Position numbers and translations under genes: made by a program
Notes under the pieces: generated by a model
What the model saw: only the letters and a program-made list of their open reading frames with translations
Told to the model about the DNA's origin: nothing
The model's database searches: none
Part shown: in pieces, positions 35,435-48,244 of the stretch
How positions within the stretch are numbered: the stretch's first letter is position 1
Layout of the letters: each line of letters starts with the position of its first letter
Origin: Adiantum capillus-veneris
Lineage: Eukaryota; Streptophyta; Polypodiopsida; Polypodiales; Pteridaceae
Assembly (NCBI GenBank): GCA_014529385.2
Contig: CM043958.1
Span: 120,868,817-120,932,816, forward strand
Reading direction: 5' to 3'
Length of the DNA stretch: 64,000 nucleotides

Positions 35435-38400
35435 TTAACACAATTTTTTGCAAGCTCTTGAGCGGGTGGCTTTCTTTTCACCTTTGGAGCTTTCAGCCTT
35501 GTCCGAACCACAGGCTGTGCTTGCAATGTCTTCGGGTACCTCTTCAAGGCCAACTTTTCTTTTCAGCTGAGCTTTACACAAAAAACCCTCGAGAGGGCTG
35601 TTGTCACCAACTTCTTGCTCATCTTCTATGTTGTCATTCTTCAAATTTTTCCCTGAGACACTAGCCACTGTTTGCTGAGAAGCTTCTGCTTTGTCAGTTG
35701 CAACAGGCATCCCTGGCACACGGGGCACACGAGGAGCCATGACAAAAAAATCATCTTCTGAGTTCCTGCTCACATCACCGCCTTCCTCCGTTGTTTTCAT
35801 TCTTTCATTTGGCATCTGTTGGGAGCCCTCATCCACCCCTTCACTCCTTGCATCCAGCTCAACACCCTTCTCCGTCGAAGGGTTCTCACCTGTATCCAGC
35901 TCATCACTCTCCTCAATCGAAAGGTCCTCCATTACAGCCTTTCCCTTGCCCTTCATGTCATGCACACTGCCCACATCACGGAGGGACTGCCCCAGGCCTG
36001 CAACAAAAAACGTGGATTAAGACTCATATAAGCATGTCATGTATGCTAGAAAATGTTTGATATGCTGTGACTATGTGTGCGGCCTGGCATACATTGGAAT
36101 CCATTATGCTGACAAGCCCAATATGCTAATTCGAATTTCTGAGTATGCTAACTAGCATATCCAATATGCTAGTTTGCATCTGGAGATGGTAGCTTAGTTA
36201 CTAGATTTGCCATTATGACAAACTTACTCTAGTCTGTACACTGAGCACAAGTATGCTAATTAGCATAAAAGATATGCTAATTAGCATACTGGGTATACTA
36301 ATGAGCATATTGGATATGCTAATTAGCATACTGGGTATACTAACGAGCATACTGGGTATGCTAATTAGCATACTGGATATGCTAATAAGCATACTGGGAC
36401 TGCTGGTAGCTAGCATACAAGGACTGTCTTCAGTATGCTAATTAGCATACCCAGTATGCTATTTAGTATTCCCAGTATGCTAATTAGCATACCCAATATG
36501 CTATTTAGCATATCCAATATGCTAATAAGCATATCCAGTATGCTAATCAACATACTCACGTGAATCAGCATACCCAGTATGAAAATGAGCATTCTCACTA
36601 TGCTAATTAGCATACCCAGTATGCTATTTAGCATACCCAGTATGCTAATTAGCATATTCAATATGCTAATAAGCATATCCAGTATGCTAATCAGCATACC
36701 CAGTACGCTAATCAGCATACCCAGTATGCTAATCAGCATATACAGTTTGCTAGTTAACATTTGGATATGGTAGTTAACTTACTAGATATGCTAATATGAC
36801 AAACTTACTCTAATCTGTTCATTGAGCACAGGGTATGCTAATTAGCATACAAGGTCTGCTAATTAGCATATCCAATTAGCACACTCAATATTCTCACTGG
36901 GTATGCTAATTAGCATACCCAGTATGCTAATAAGCATATCCAGTATGCTAATCAGCATACCCAATACACTAATCAACATACCCAGTATGCTAATCAGCAT
37001 GTACAGTTTGCTAGTTAGCATTTGGATATGGTAGTTAACTTACTAGATATGCTAATATGCCAAACTTACTCTAATCTGTTCACTGAGCATAGGGTATGAT
37101 AATTAGCATACAAGGTCTGCTAATTAGCATATCCAGTTAGCACACTCAATATTCTCACTGGGTATGCTAATTAGCATACCCAGTATGCTAATCAGCATAC
37201 CCAGTATCCTAATCAGCATACAAGATATGCTAATTAGCATATCCAGTTAACACACTAAATATTCTAATTAACACACTGGGTATGCTAATTAGCACACCCT
37301 GTACAATCTTACCAGATATTGGTGTGATTGGATGTCTTTGCCCTGTGGGTTTCCAACACCATTCTTGTGGTATCCTTTGCTGGCAGGTCACAGCTCTACA
37401 TTTTGTCGATAAGGAGCATGCAGCTGCAAAGCAGAGAAAGTGGTAGCTATGACCACAGGGCATCTTGACCGTGGCGGAGATTCCCTTTACTTCAAGTGGC
37501 AAACTGCAGCCACTGCACGGGTTGATCATCGTCCCATCGCATACCCCTTCTATACTTTCGATAAAAGTGCCCATAGCCATATTACACAGGGCAGTGGGAA
37601 TGGAGGAGCCTTGTAGCATCTTTCTCATGTGCATTAGGAGCTGCAGTTGACCTTCACATGCATTCACTTTTGCTTCCATAACGTCCACATTAATCTGCAC
37701 ACCAAAAAAAAGAGGAGCATGGTAAGTACATAGGTTTGTTGTGCACATATTCCAATCATACGATAGAAGCATAAAAGTCACGCACTTACACGCTGACAAG
37801 TTGAGTCAGCAGCAGGAGTGTCCTCACTGTCAGAAAATGCGAAACCTTCCAATGTCTCTATTTTTACTTTACACTCTATTTCCCTCTTTGCATCCACACT
37901 GTCGCTCTGTAGTAACCTCTGTAATTCATTTTCAGCGTCGTGAAGCTTTTGTCTCATAGCAAGCACAATTGGGGTGACCCTAGCATTGCTTGCTTGGACA
38001 ATCCTCGCAGCTTCAAAGTCTGATTTTGCAGTTAGAAGATGTTCTTTAGCATCTTGCAGTTGTTTGCTGAGAATTTCAGAGGCAGCCTTTATGTGCTGCA
38101 AATTCTCAACGCCAAAAAATGACAGGCTTTCAGCCTGCTAGTGAGTGTTGTGGCGAGAGATGGGTGTCTCCTTGGTATCCTCCTTCATTTCAGCTTGCGC
38201 CTCCTCGATGTTTAGACATACATTGCGCATCCTCCACTTTTCAACATGGGCCTCGTAGTACCCTTTCTCTCGGAGGTCCTGCAAATGCTGGACAGCGAAT
38301 TCAGCCCAATTGAATTGCATGGCTGAGCTACTTGCAATTGCCGCCGGGCTGAATTCTTTTACAAACCCCTTGGCGAATGCAGAGTTGATCTCCATGTTTG

Positions 38401-39066
38401 TTGGGGGCTTCTGGTACACCTTGTAATGCATCTGCATCACCTGGTCGAACATATCAGTACGCAAACAACTGCATTTAATGCAATAGTGACTACGATTCTT
38501 TGACTCTCTGAAAACACTAAACCACTCCACATCACTGGTCTGATCCCACCTCACTAGTTTGGGGTTGGCACCAGCCAGGGAGAGGCCATGAACATCATTG
38601 AACTCTTCTGTTGTAATACAGAACTTGCTCTGTACTGGGACTGTAAACTTTGGAGCTTTCCATCGGCTTGGACACCCCCAATGTCACAAGATTAGCAGTA
38701 GGAAAGTGCAGTATTGAGCACTTCCTTCCAATTTCAAGGTTCAAATCAAACACTGGTTTGTGCTTCTTGAGCCAGACTTCGACTTGAGCGATTGTATTTC
38801 AAGTGACTATTCACAAGATGTCCTACTGCTAAAGCCGACATCAAGGGACAACTCTCCAGCCAAGACAGCACCAGCTACTATCCTCGCAAATCATAATGAG
38901 GTAGAGAGAGAGAGAGAGAGAGAGAGTACCTGAGTCATCCTTCCCCTTTGTATGCAAGGTCTTTGCCATTGGGGATGCTGGGGAATCAGAGAGCTTCACC
39001 CTTTTTCGGGGCGGAGAAGAAGTAGCAGAAAGTTCAGGGGTCAACTTTGTTTTTGGTTCTCTCTAA
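35435..39066 (-). pseudogene. element 2 multi-exon gene with NLS, coiled coil and Cys/His finger (broken)
   Basis: Inferred exons are ~39066-38930 (basic PPRKRVKL, NLS-like), 38874-37790, 37694-37323 and 35997-35435. Splice sites join frames at 38929/38875, 37789/37695 and 37322/35998. Exon 2 reads VEVWLKKHKPVFDLNLEIG, then FCITTEEFNDVHGLSLAG, then a coiled coil (LSKQLQDAKEHLLTAKSDFE). Exon 3 ends in a Cys/His cluster (CSGCSLPL, MPCGHSYHFLCF, C-AVTC) resembling a RING or related zinc finger. Exon 4 is acidic and Ser-rich. In-frame TAG occurs at 38138-38140, and another probably at 38807-38809, with one shift near 38795. I do not recognise the whole protein. Confidence 0.5.
35998..37322. repeat. 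intronic array of ATGCTAATTAGCAT palindromes, 21 bp period
   Basis: About a dozen perfect copies of the 14 bp palindrome ATGCTAATTAGCAT, plus many one-base variants, lie between 36250 and 37300. They are commonly joined by the 7-mer ACCCAGT to give a 21 bp unit. A higher-order repeat of 261 bases begins near 36761 and again near 37022 (TTGGATATGGTAGTTAACTT). A related segment begins near 36181. The array sits inside a GTAAGA...TTGCAG intron on the minus strand. Confidence 0.9.
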
Positions 39067-39476
39067 CCTCTGGCCCTTGCGCCCCTCTTACCTCTGGCCC
39101 CTGCATCCCGCTTCTCTGCATGCATGTTGACTGTCCCACTCCGCTTCTCTCCACGCATTTTGACTGCCCCACTCCCCTCAGAGTAACACTGCGTAAATGG
39201 TCAGGAAAGTGGATTCAGGGTGGTCTCCCTATTTTGAAATATTCGATGGATTCCCACACGTTTGAAAAGTTACACTCTCATTATGCTTACAAGATATGCT
39301 TGTTGCCACATGATAACTAGCACAAAAAGCATGACAAGTTAACATGCTTATACCCTTGGACATTGAGGCAATGTAGGATAGCCTCTTTTTGTGTACACAT
39401 TAGGTTCCTTGAAAATTTAAGAATATGAGTATCATACCCTACTTGAGTATACACACACACACATACATGTATATAT

Positions 39477-39483
39477 GTGTATT

Positions 39484-39543
<60 letters not shown>

Positions 39544-39746
39544 ATATAATATGTATGTATATGTATACATACATACATACATATACATATATTTGTGTGT
39601 GTCTGTATACATATATATATATATTCTTATATCGAAGATTTGTCACATATGTCTTGAAGCATTTTGTTGTTGTTATAGTACAATAACTATGACATTCAAA
39701 ACCTTCGTGCGTCCCCCCCCCCCCCCCCCCCCCCCCCCCTTACAAA

Positions 39747-39836
<90 letters not shown>
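39477..39836. repeat. GT/AT tract, poly-C27, (CT)n and CG/AC junction
   Basis: (GT)n passes into TATATA at 39485-39546. A run of 27 C bases lies at 39713-39739. (CT)n at 39751-39802 is followed directly by alternating CGCGCG then ACACAC to 39836. The last part is a classic alternating purine-pyrimidine (Z-DNA-prone) sequence. Confidence 0.9.
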
Positions 39837-40020
39837 GTAATAGATAGATAGCATTTAGCATGGAGCTCATGTGTGCATACATATATGACTTGTCGTCATG
39901 TTATAGTAGTTGAAAAATTGGCACTACGGTTGAAGTGATGACCTCAAGTCAATGCATGAAAAGGATGAGCAAACTCCTTTTTCTCAATCTCTGTAAAGAA
40001 AGGTATAGATGGCTATGATT

Positions 40021-40021
<1 letters not shown>

Positions 40022-40074
<53 letters not shown>

Positions 40075-40077
40075 GTG

Positions 40078-40121
<44 letters not shown>
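40022..40121. repeat. (CT)n then (GA)n inverted microsatellites
   Basis: About 25 CT repeats are separated by ACGTGTGC from about 21 GA repeats. The pair forms a potential hairpin with a 7-8 base loop. Confidence 0.95.
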
Positions 40122-40124
<3 letters not shown>

Positions 40125-40885
40125 GAAACACCCAAGTTGCCCTATATATCTTCTGGGATTGCTCCTATGGGATTAAAATTTGTCTCATTCTTCTTCTTCT
40201 TCTCTATCTCTCTCTCTTTCCATTCCATAGATATTCAAGTGTTAAAGACTTGTTGTGTAACTTTAGTATCTTTTTAGATTGTTCTTACACCCTTAAACAT
40301 TTTATTCTCTCTTTCTCCTCTTCTCCCTTCTGCTTGCTGCATCATTCGTTCGACACTAAAACATATTGCTCTATGTGTGTGTGTGTGTGGGGTTGATTTT
40401 TGATAGGCACGTTTTTTGCCTATCAAAATTTAGAGAATTTATTGATTTTTAAGCATTTTCCATGGTTTAACTCTTAAAAACAAAAAGGACAAAATATCCA
40501 AGAATTGGTAAAAGGTACGTTAAGTGGGCAATCTCTCTCCCTATTTGGGGTGCCAATGTGAGGGTTGATTTTTGTTGGACATTTTATTTATTTTCTATGG
40601 GTGAAAAATGTTAGCTACCCTTTTGAAAATACATTATTACTCTAAGAAAACCACATTATCTTGGAAATTTGGCTTGGTGTGTCACTAAATATAAATTTTG
40701 TATATCATGTGCGTCCAAGAACTATTTTTAAACTCTTTATCTGTGAATTTTTGACAAATAATTCGGTCTATAAAAAAATTTCCAATTACATTTTATGGTA
40801 CCTTTTTGTATGTGAAAATGTGAGAAAAAAATTAATAACCCCTTCTGCAGCAGTACTCACGTGATAGTTGCATAAATATTAAGTG
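40122..40885. other. intergenic, no gene seen
   Basis: AT-rich sequence with no protein-like frame. Confidence 0.45.
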
Positions 40886-40977
40886 CCCCCCCCCCCCCCC
40901 CCCCCTCCCCGAGAAAATTGAAGGGCTTGAAGGGTGTCCTTGGTGAGACGGAGCCCTTTGAGCTCGAAAGGAAAACG

Positions 40978-41027
<50 letters not shown>
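40886..41027. repeat. poly-C20 and (CT)n
   Basis: Twenty C bases at 40886-40905 and (CT)n at 40980-41027. Confidence 0.9.
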
Positions 41028-41029
<2 letters not shown>

Positions 41030-41224
41030 GGTCAATAACATGGATAACTACTCCTTCATTTGCATGTATTGAATAAATAAAATAAATAAATAAATAAATA
41101 ATTTATCTCTTTAAATAAATAAAAACTTTTAAAACAATATAAATCAATATTGATATTAAAAAAAAACCTCTTGAAAAGAAAAAACCAAATATATCTTTAA
41201 AAATTAAATTTTCATTAAATAATA

Positions 41225-42000
41225 AAATCTCCACTAAATTTATCTCCTTTTTGGCTTTCTAAAAGAAACCCTTAGTGTTGTATTGGGTTAGGGAGACTGA
41301 CATGATGGAGACTTACCTTTCATTTCACATCTTGACATGTATTTACTTTTCTTGAATTCTATTGTTTTCACTGCATGATGGAGACTTAGCTTTCATTTCA
41401 CATCCTGACATATCTTTACTTTTCTGAATTCTATTGTTTTAGAATGCTAAAGTGAAGCTTCACCTTGTATAGCTTTTAGTAAATTTTACACACACACACA
41501 CACTTTTTTTTTTACATTCTATTGTTTTAGAACGCTAAAGTGAAGCTTCACTTGCATAATTCTAATAAATTATATATACACACATATATATTAATTAGTT
41601 CTTTTTATTTCACCTTTCATTTCACAACTTCACATGGCTTTACATTTCTTGCATTTTATAGCTTGATTCCAATCAGTGTTAATGTTCGAGAAAGTCTCTT
41701 TTATTAAGCAGTTGCTGATCGAGTTTCTTTCTCACAAAGAAGAAAATCAGAAATACTAGCAGAAATTTTGAGATTTGCAAAATTTTTGGACGACTTTCTC
41801 ACATATTTCATCGGTTTTTCTTCCGTTTACCATGGTTTACAGTTAGCTAGTCTCGATTTTCAATCGGCTCAAGACTAAGCTGAAGCAATCCTTTCCCAAA
41901 CACTGATACCAGTTTCATTCAACCTAACAATTTTATCACTTTCTTATTGTTTTTGAAAGTCGTCGTGACCCTTTCACTTGTTGTTATGTGCATTTAAACC
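41225..42000 (+). repeat. dispersed repeat family, forward copy
   Basis: Contains AAAGAAACCCTTAGTGTTG, two direct copies of GATGGAGACTTA-CTTTCATTTCACATC-TGACAT, and two copies of ATTGTTTTAGAAYGCTAAAGTGAAGCTTCAC. It continues to GTCTCTTTTATTAAGC and a (C)TAGTCTCGATTTTCAATCGG segment. The same blocks occur in reverse orientation at 55.7-56.5 kb and partially at 53.0-53.7 and 54.3 kb. No coding capacity is visible. Confidence 0.6.
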
Positions 42001-42746
42001 AATACATTTATTCTATGTAGAGGTGAAAGTCTTTTGACTTTGTATGACTAAAGTACTTTCTACTACTAAAGAAAAATAAGTCCTTTTGATTTTACATTCT
42101 GACAAGACCTGAAAAGCAAGCTGCATGTTGTTTCTTACAATCTTGCTCTCCCTTTTGCATTTTAGAGAGGTTTTCTCTTAAGTGAAGCAGTGAGTGACAC
42201 ATGGAGGGTCTCTCCTTCCTTGAAAAATTTAAGCTTCCTTGAAAAATTTAAGCTTGTGACACATGGAGGATCTTTCCTTCATTGAAAAATTTAAGCTGCA
42301 TTATGTCCATCATTAGATTTACACACTTCTATACTATATATAATTGAGGTTAAAATTTTCAAGGAAAGAGAGGGCATCCATGTGTCACTCTCTCCTTCAT
42401 TTCAAGAACTTACTTTAAGAAACATTTGGTTTGAAAGGTCAAAGTGAAGGGTAAGTCAGAAATCATTTGGTTTGAAATGTAAAAGTGAAGGGTAAGTAAC
42501 AAGTACACTAATGGTAGAAAATGAAAAGACTTAGTTTTGACTTCTTCTGTCAAAAAGTCACAATACTTAGTACTATATATTTTTTATATTTTTTAAAGTC
42601 TTTAGCAAAGCCATGGAGTTTCACTCCAGCCTTCAATTTTGAAGGGTGATTACTTTGTTTTTGTAAAGGGTGGCTCTACTTCGTAGCTTGGGAAAATAAT
42701 GAGCAATGAGCTATGCTACACGTCGATAAGTTGGTTTGCCTCGAAT

Positions 42747-42766
42747 GTGCGTGTGTGTGTGTGTGT

Positions 42767-42838
<72 letters not shown>

Positions 42839-42905
42839 GCACATCATATGTCTGAGAGAGAGAGATTAGGTTTCATTTTCTACGGCACTATCGTATGTGT
42901 TGCAG

Positions 42906-42990
<85 letters not shown>

Positions 42991-43110
42991 CCAATCCCAT
43001 TTAGTCCTGTTGAGGAGTGTGTTGTCTATTTCTGCTCAAAAGAGAGACAGAGAGAGTGCCATTGATTGGCCTTGGCGCTTGACAAAAAATGCCCCCCCCC
43101 CCCCCCCCCC
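42747..43110. repeat. (GT)n-(GA)n pair and poly-C19
   Basis: (GT)n passing into (GA)n occurs twice, at 42747-42832 and 42909-42987. Nineteen C bases lie at 43092-43110. Confidence 0.9.
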
Positions 43111-43410
43111 TAAACTTGATCATGAACACAAACCGCCATTTACTTCATGTATAACTTCTCAAATGTTGCTACAATAGGCCTCATATAGTCTCCTCTATCA
43201 ACACCCCTGGTTGACAACAGTTGATTCGCCACGAGCCCCGTACCCTTATACAACCTCAATCCTCTGTTGGCCGGGATGCCAAGACTCTAGATCCAAGACA
43301 TGTCCCACTCGCCACAAGCGCTTGCTGAGCCACCTACTCCTCTACCGTTGCTTGTCCGCCACCCTTGATCCCGACGAGCTCCATTTTTGCCTAGCTGCGA
43401 CCCTCCACAC

Positions 43411-43412
<2 letters not shown>

Positions 43413-43468
<56 letters not shown>
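43413..43468. repeat. (GA)n microsatellite
   Basis: About 28 GA repeats. Confidence 0.95.
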
Positions 43469-43470
<2 letters not shown>

Positions 43471-44423
43471 CCACATTCGTATCCACACTTTCTTCGTCTT
43501 TTTTCGGCCAGTCAGCGGATGCTACAATGTTGAGAGCTCCAACGTGACCATCTAGGCTTTTTAGCTTTCCCAAGTTTTCACATCTCGAACTCCTGACATA
43601 GAAGAAAAAAGGGGTTCTGCAAAGAGGACAAGTGGCATTGCTTGCCGCAATAGTGCTCACGGCAACAGTCGTGCAAGGTGGGTCTTCCATTCAATGTTTG
43701 GGAAAAAGGTGTCTCAGCTTAATATCATGCCGTTTTCAATGTTAAAAATGCTGGTTGAGGGCAAGGGGAAAAGGAGAAATCCCACCCCAAAATAGAGAAA
43801 AATAGTGTAAAAACCTGCAAAATAAACCTAATTTTCTCTTGGAAAATTAAAGGAAAGCAATTTTGTACGTTTGAAAAAATGATTCTTCCAGAACACTGAT
43901 GTGATTGCATTGAAGGATGATCATTGCCAGTCGAGGGTATTGGCCTTAGTCTTGGAGTTAGCAATCGTTTGCTCATTTGGATCCTCCTTGGTGTTACATA
44001 CCTAATGTAGCCTCCCCCTAGAAATGATGACTCCGGTCTCTTATTGTAGGGCTACCTCCATGCACGTGCCTCCAATATAGGACTACCTCCATGTCATTTT
44101 GCTTACATTTAGAGCATGGTCACTTTGGAATGGCTAAATAGCCTTCCATCTTTGTTTGCAAGTCAAGAAAATTGGTGGCTTTTCGAAGATAAATGCTTGA
44201 TTTGATTGAGTGATGAGACAGATCTTGAGTAGGTTCTTGCTAACCGACAGGGCCTCAAAAGTCAACCATGTAAAAGGCTATGCCCGTTTCGAGGCTCTTA
44301 ACCACCACAATTAGATAGGTAGAGAGAAAAGATCCGGCTCGTGATCGAGCAGAAAGTAAGCTCGCTGGTACACACGACCAGGCTCTTCGCCTCTCACATG
44401 CTTCATTTTAATACTACAAACTA

Positions 44424-44470
<47 letters not shown>

Positions 44471-44607
44471 GTTTTTCTTCCTACTGACGTGGTTTGAGAC
44501 CGGTTAATCTTGAGACTTACTAATCTCGACTCTCAGCTATTAAGTTTAGGCAAACCTTATCCAATCCAAACATTGTTAGCAACAAGTCGTATGTTGCATA
44601 GCAAGTT

Positions 44608-44656
<49 letters not shown>

Positions 44657-44778
44657 AGAAGAAGATGACAACATACCTAAAAATATTAGCCGATGAATGT
44701 TGATTCTTGAACTCAAGGGCTTACGTGCTCACATACTTATACAAGGAGAGGGGGACACAGTGACCTCAAAGGTTAATG

Positions 44779-44827
<49 letters not shown>
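44424..44827. repeat. (AC)n and two (GA)n microsatellites
   Basis: (AC)n at 44424-44468, (GA)n at 44612-44652 and (GA)n at 44782-44827. Sequence between them shows no gene. Confidence 0.9.
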
Positions 44828-44829
<2 letters not shown>

Positions 44830-45235
44830 ATCCTTAAAGGTGAGATTGACCTATGGGACCGAGTACAACATGGAACATGCTCGAAGACAATGGATATAAG
44901 GGTGGCCACTGACAAGTTGAATCCATGAGGTGGGTAGGAGAGAAAGGTATGTAGGCCATGGTATGGGCTAAAATGTGGGTAAAGCAAGTTTGATGTGATC
45001 AAAAGCTGAGCACTCATATAGGGTATGATGATCGCACTCTCAAATTGTTAAGGGATATAATTCGCGTACAAAAAGATACTCTCCTCCATGTAGTGCCTCA
45101 ATGCTCTGTCTCACATTTAAGGGAGTGGGAGCTAAGCCAATTGGTTGCTATGGTATAAAATATGGGTAAGGGAAACCATGTGAATGGTTGAACACAGTCT
45201 GCTCTCTCAAAGAAGAACATGCATATGTGTATGTT

Positions 45236-45237
<2 letters not shown>

Positions 45238-45302
<65 letters not shown>
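45238..45302. repeat. (GT)n microsatellite
   Basis: About 32 GT repeats. Confidence 0.95.
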
Positions 45303-45304
<2 letters not shown>

Positions 45305-45968
45305 TTTGTAGCACGCCCTTTCTTTTAGCATGATGCCCAAAACTCTTGCAAAGAGAAATGATTGAGTGAACTTTTTTACTTTCATTGCACTCACATTTTA
45401 AGGTGCCAATGGTGCCCAAATGTACATAAAAAACAATATGCAACTTATATTACTAACATGCTTATGGTCAATTGCAAGAGACCTCAACATCCATGTGACA
45501 AGTCTTGCTAGATGCAAGTGTACATGCTCGCTAGATTGAGTGAAATCCAGCCTGTAAATTTTGAAATTTACCCACATATAGAGACAAAGTTGCTATAGCT
45601 ATGCAATCACCCCTAGGTCACACACCCATCATGAATACTACCTTTGAGAAGCAAACGACACACTACTCACCAAATCAGTTGTGCATACCAATGGCAAAGT
45701 TTCTTCTACTACTTTGTGGTGTACTGCTGGCATGTTGGGTCATGGCTGGTACATGCATCCTAAGTGCCAACAAATAGCAGTTGATGACTTAGTTGAGTAT
45801 GATGCCCCAAATGCAAGACCGAAACTACACGAGAGAAGCATGGGAGAGTTGCTATCATGACCAATGCCTTGATTGGTAAGGATGGTGAGAGGGGATGCTA
45901 ATGCATCTAAAGAATTCGTCGTTCAATGCAAACACTATATCCAAAGAAGGATACCAGCTCTTTATTAG

Positions 45969-46174
45969 TCTATTTAGAGGGCCACTACCACTCAGCAGGG
46001 TCCCATATCAATTATGTGAGGGGGACGTCTCTAGCCTAATCGCAAATTTGTTGTCTCCTTAGAGAGAAACATAGGATGTTAAGACAAGACATCATGCGAA
46101 GGGAGCCCATTACTTAATTCATTCCCAAGAGACCTCAAATTGACCTGATAATTCTTGAACTCAACACACACACG

Positions 46175-46226
<52 letters not shown>

Positions 46227-46715
46227 GATAGAGAGACAGGGGGGGGACAAACTTGCCATGATTAGGAGGAGTATGTTGGAGCTTGGCATGACTAACTAGA
46301 AGAAAATTTGTCCTTGGTCAATCCACAAGAATGTGGAGAGTAACAACACTTCATTTCTCTCTATTTAGAGGGCCACTACCACTCACCAGGGTCCCATATC
46401 AATTGTGTGAGGGGGACGTCTCTAGACTAATCGCAAATTCTTTGCCTCCTTAGAGAGAAACATAGGATGTTAAGACAAGACATCATGCAAAGGGAGCCCA
46501 TTACTTAACTCATTCCCAAGGGACCTCAAATTGACCTGATAATTCTTGACTCAACACACACACACACACACACACACGGATAGAGAGAAGGGGGGGTAGG
46601 GGGGGAGGGACAAACTTGCCATGATTAGGAGGAGTATGTTGGAGCTTGGCATGACCAACTAGAAGGAGATTTGTCCTTGGTCAATCCACAAGAATGTGGA
46701 GAGTAACTACACTTT
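45969..46715. repeat. tandem duplication, ~391 bp unit
   Basis: A block starting TCTATTTAGAGGGCCACTAC at 45969 recurs at 46360 with about 95 percent identity by eye, through GGATGTTAAGACAAGACATC to GTGGAGAGTAAC. Each unit contains an (AC)n tract of different length (46177-46223 and 46557-46577), which accounts for the length difference. Confidence 0.85.
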
Positions 46716-47010
46716 ATTAGTTGTTCGATCTTACACTCAAAAAGGTATACATAGTGTTGATCCAAAAGATAGATTTGTGCTTGGTTGGTGTGAATGTGGA
46801 GGGTACTTAGACCTTGTATGTTGTGATACATTGTCATCTAGAAAGTAGTTATAGTGGTGGTTGATGCACAAGTGTATTAAAGAGCTATAAAATCTCACAT
46901 GAGAATCATAGGCATTTGCCCACATTTGCCCTCCCTATGAAGGGAAGGAGAACAATGGTTGCTTCAACTGACGGACATGTAGCCGCGGCAACGCGCGGGT
47001 CACATACTAG

Positions 47011-48162
47011 TTGCATTTAAATGAGTGCCCACTATCTTATTTCAACCAATCAACATTTTTGACCTATCAAAAATGCTTAAAAATACAACTCAACCTTTTT
47101 CCTATTTTAATCTGCAAAAAGAGAAGGCAACTCTATAGCCTTTGCCCTTTGGGCATGCCAAAAATGGGTTCAACCCCTACTCAAGGTAGTGTAACTACAC
47201 TGGGTCCAAAATCAAAGAACTCATTAATTAATTGGGAAGATTCCACTTTTCCCATATCAAAAAGTTGAAGTCTGTCCATTGTCCACGGTTCCTGCGCCCA
47301 GCCCCTTGCACACACACCACCCCCCCTCACCCCATCGTTGTCCTTGCGATTGTCGTCAGTGGACTCTGCTCCCCGTCTTCCCCTACCATCGCCATGGCAT
47401 GCTCCCATGGGCTTTGTGAGGCAGCGAGCTCTCTTTGTCTCTCCTCATGTCCCCAGCATGCTCTAGTCTCCGGCCTGCACACAGAGAGAAGCATCTTCCA
47501 ATATGACCCTCCCCCTGCACCATCTCCCTCCACCTTCTAGCCCCACCCCCTCGAGAGGTTCCCGCCTCGACCCCTTTGGCATTGTTGCTTCACTGCGTTC
47601 ACTGTCCCTAATATGGCCTCATCCTGCTTGCACTGCGAGGTCACATAGCAGCGACCCACTCCCTTCTCCCGCTATCCCCTGGCGCGCATCCCTTCAAGAA
47701 GTGAGCCCAAGCAGTTCCGTAAGAGTCGTGGCCAATGCAAGAGATGCATAGCGGCGCTACTACCTCTCTCTAACAACCAAGCTTGTGCACCTGCTATACT
47801 GAAGCGCATGCACACAAACTAGAGAGAGAGGGATTCTACACCCTGTGTGTCCACTCCACCCCGATTAGCCTTTCCTGCACGCACATATATCAACTCACAC
47901 ATCTATTCTGCTAGCATGCATGGTAGGAAGCCCTCCCCTTGGTCACTGCCCTACTGTACCTTGGGAAACATGTGCAAGATACATACAAAGAGGCTATCGC
48001 GACAAAGACAAGCCAAAAAAGTATCCTTCGACTTGCGCCATCCTGCTGACACACGGAATATATTCCTTAGCTCTCAGATAATGGCACTCCATATGCAAAA
48101 AAACTCTTGCAATCCTCTGCAACCCAGGGTCTACGCACAACACCGCATTGCCGTCGATTGAG

Positions 48163-48168
<6 letters not shown>
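47011..48168. other. intergenic, GC-richer island, no gene called
   Basis: 47,280-47,760 is richer in C and has overlapping Pro/Ser/His-rich frames up to 102 codons without motifs. I see nothing to support a gene. Confidence 0.4.

Positions 48169-48242
<74 letters not shown>
48169..48242. repeat. (CT)n microsatellite
   Basis: About 37 CT repeats. Confidence 0.95.

Positions 48243-48244
<2 letters not shown>

Larger units (their letters stand above)
42328..47010 (+). mobile_element. candidate Helitron (family member 3)
   Basis: The 3' end is well supported. The stem CCGCG(46983-46987)/CGCGG(46994-46998) is followed by GTCACATA and a terminal CTAG at 47007-47010, then T. The proposed 5' end, TCTATACTATATATAATTG at 42328, has the TC start and AT-rich composition typical of plant Helitrons, but the preceding base is T rather than A. 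The interior has only microsatellites and repeats, with no Rep/helicase. If the boundaries hold it is non-autonomous. The 5' assignment is weak. Confidence 0.35.

Noticed and set aside
36213-36773. Frames with MLISILGMLIS heptads on both strands, and a similar one at 31457
   Set aside because: They are read-throughs of the 21 bp palindromic DNA repeat (7 codons per unit), not membrane proteins.
30425-37322. Palindromic arrays as CRISPR
   Set aside because: There are no unique spacers of constant length, the host is a eukaryote, and the units are contiguous palindromes in introns.
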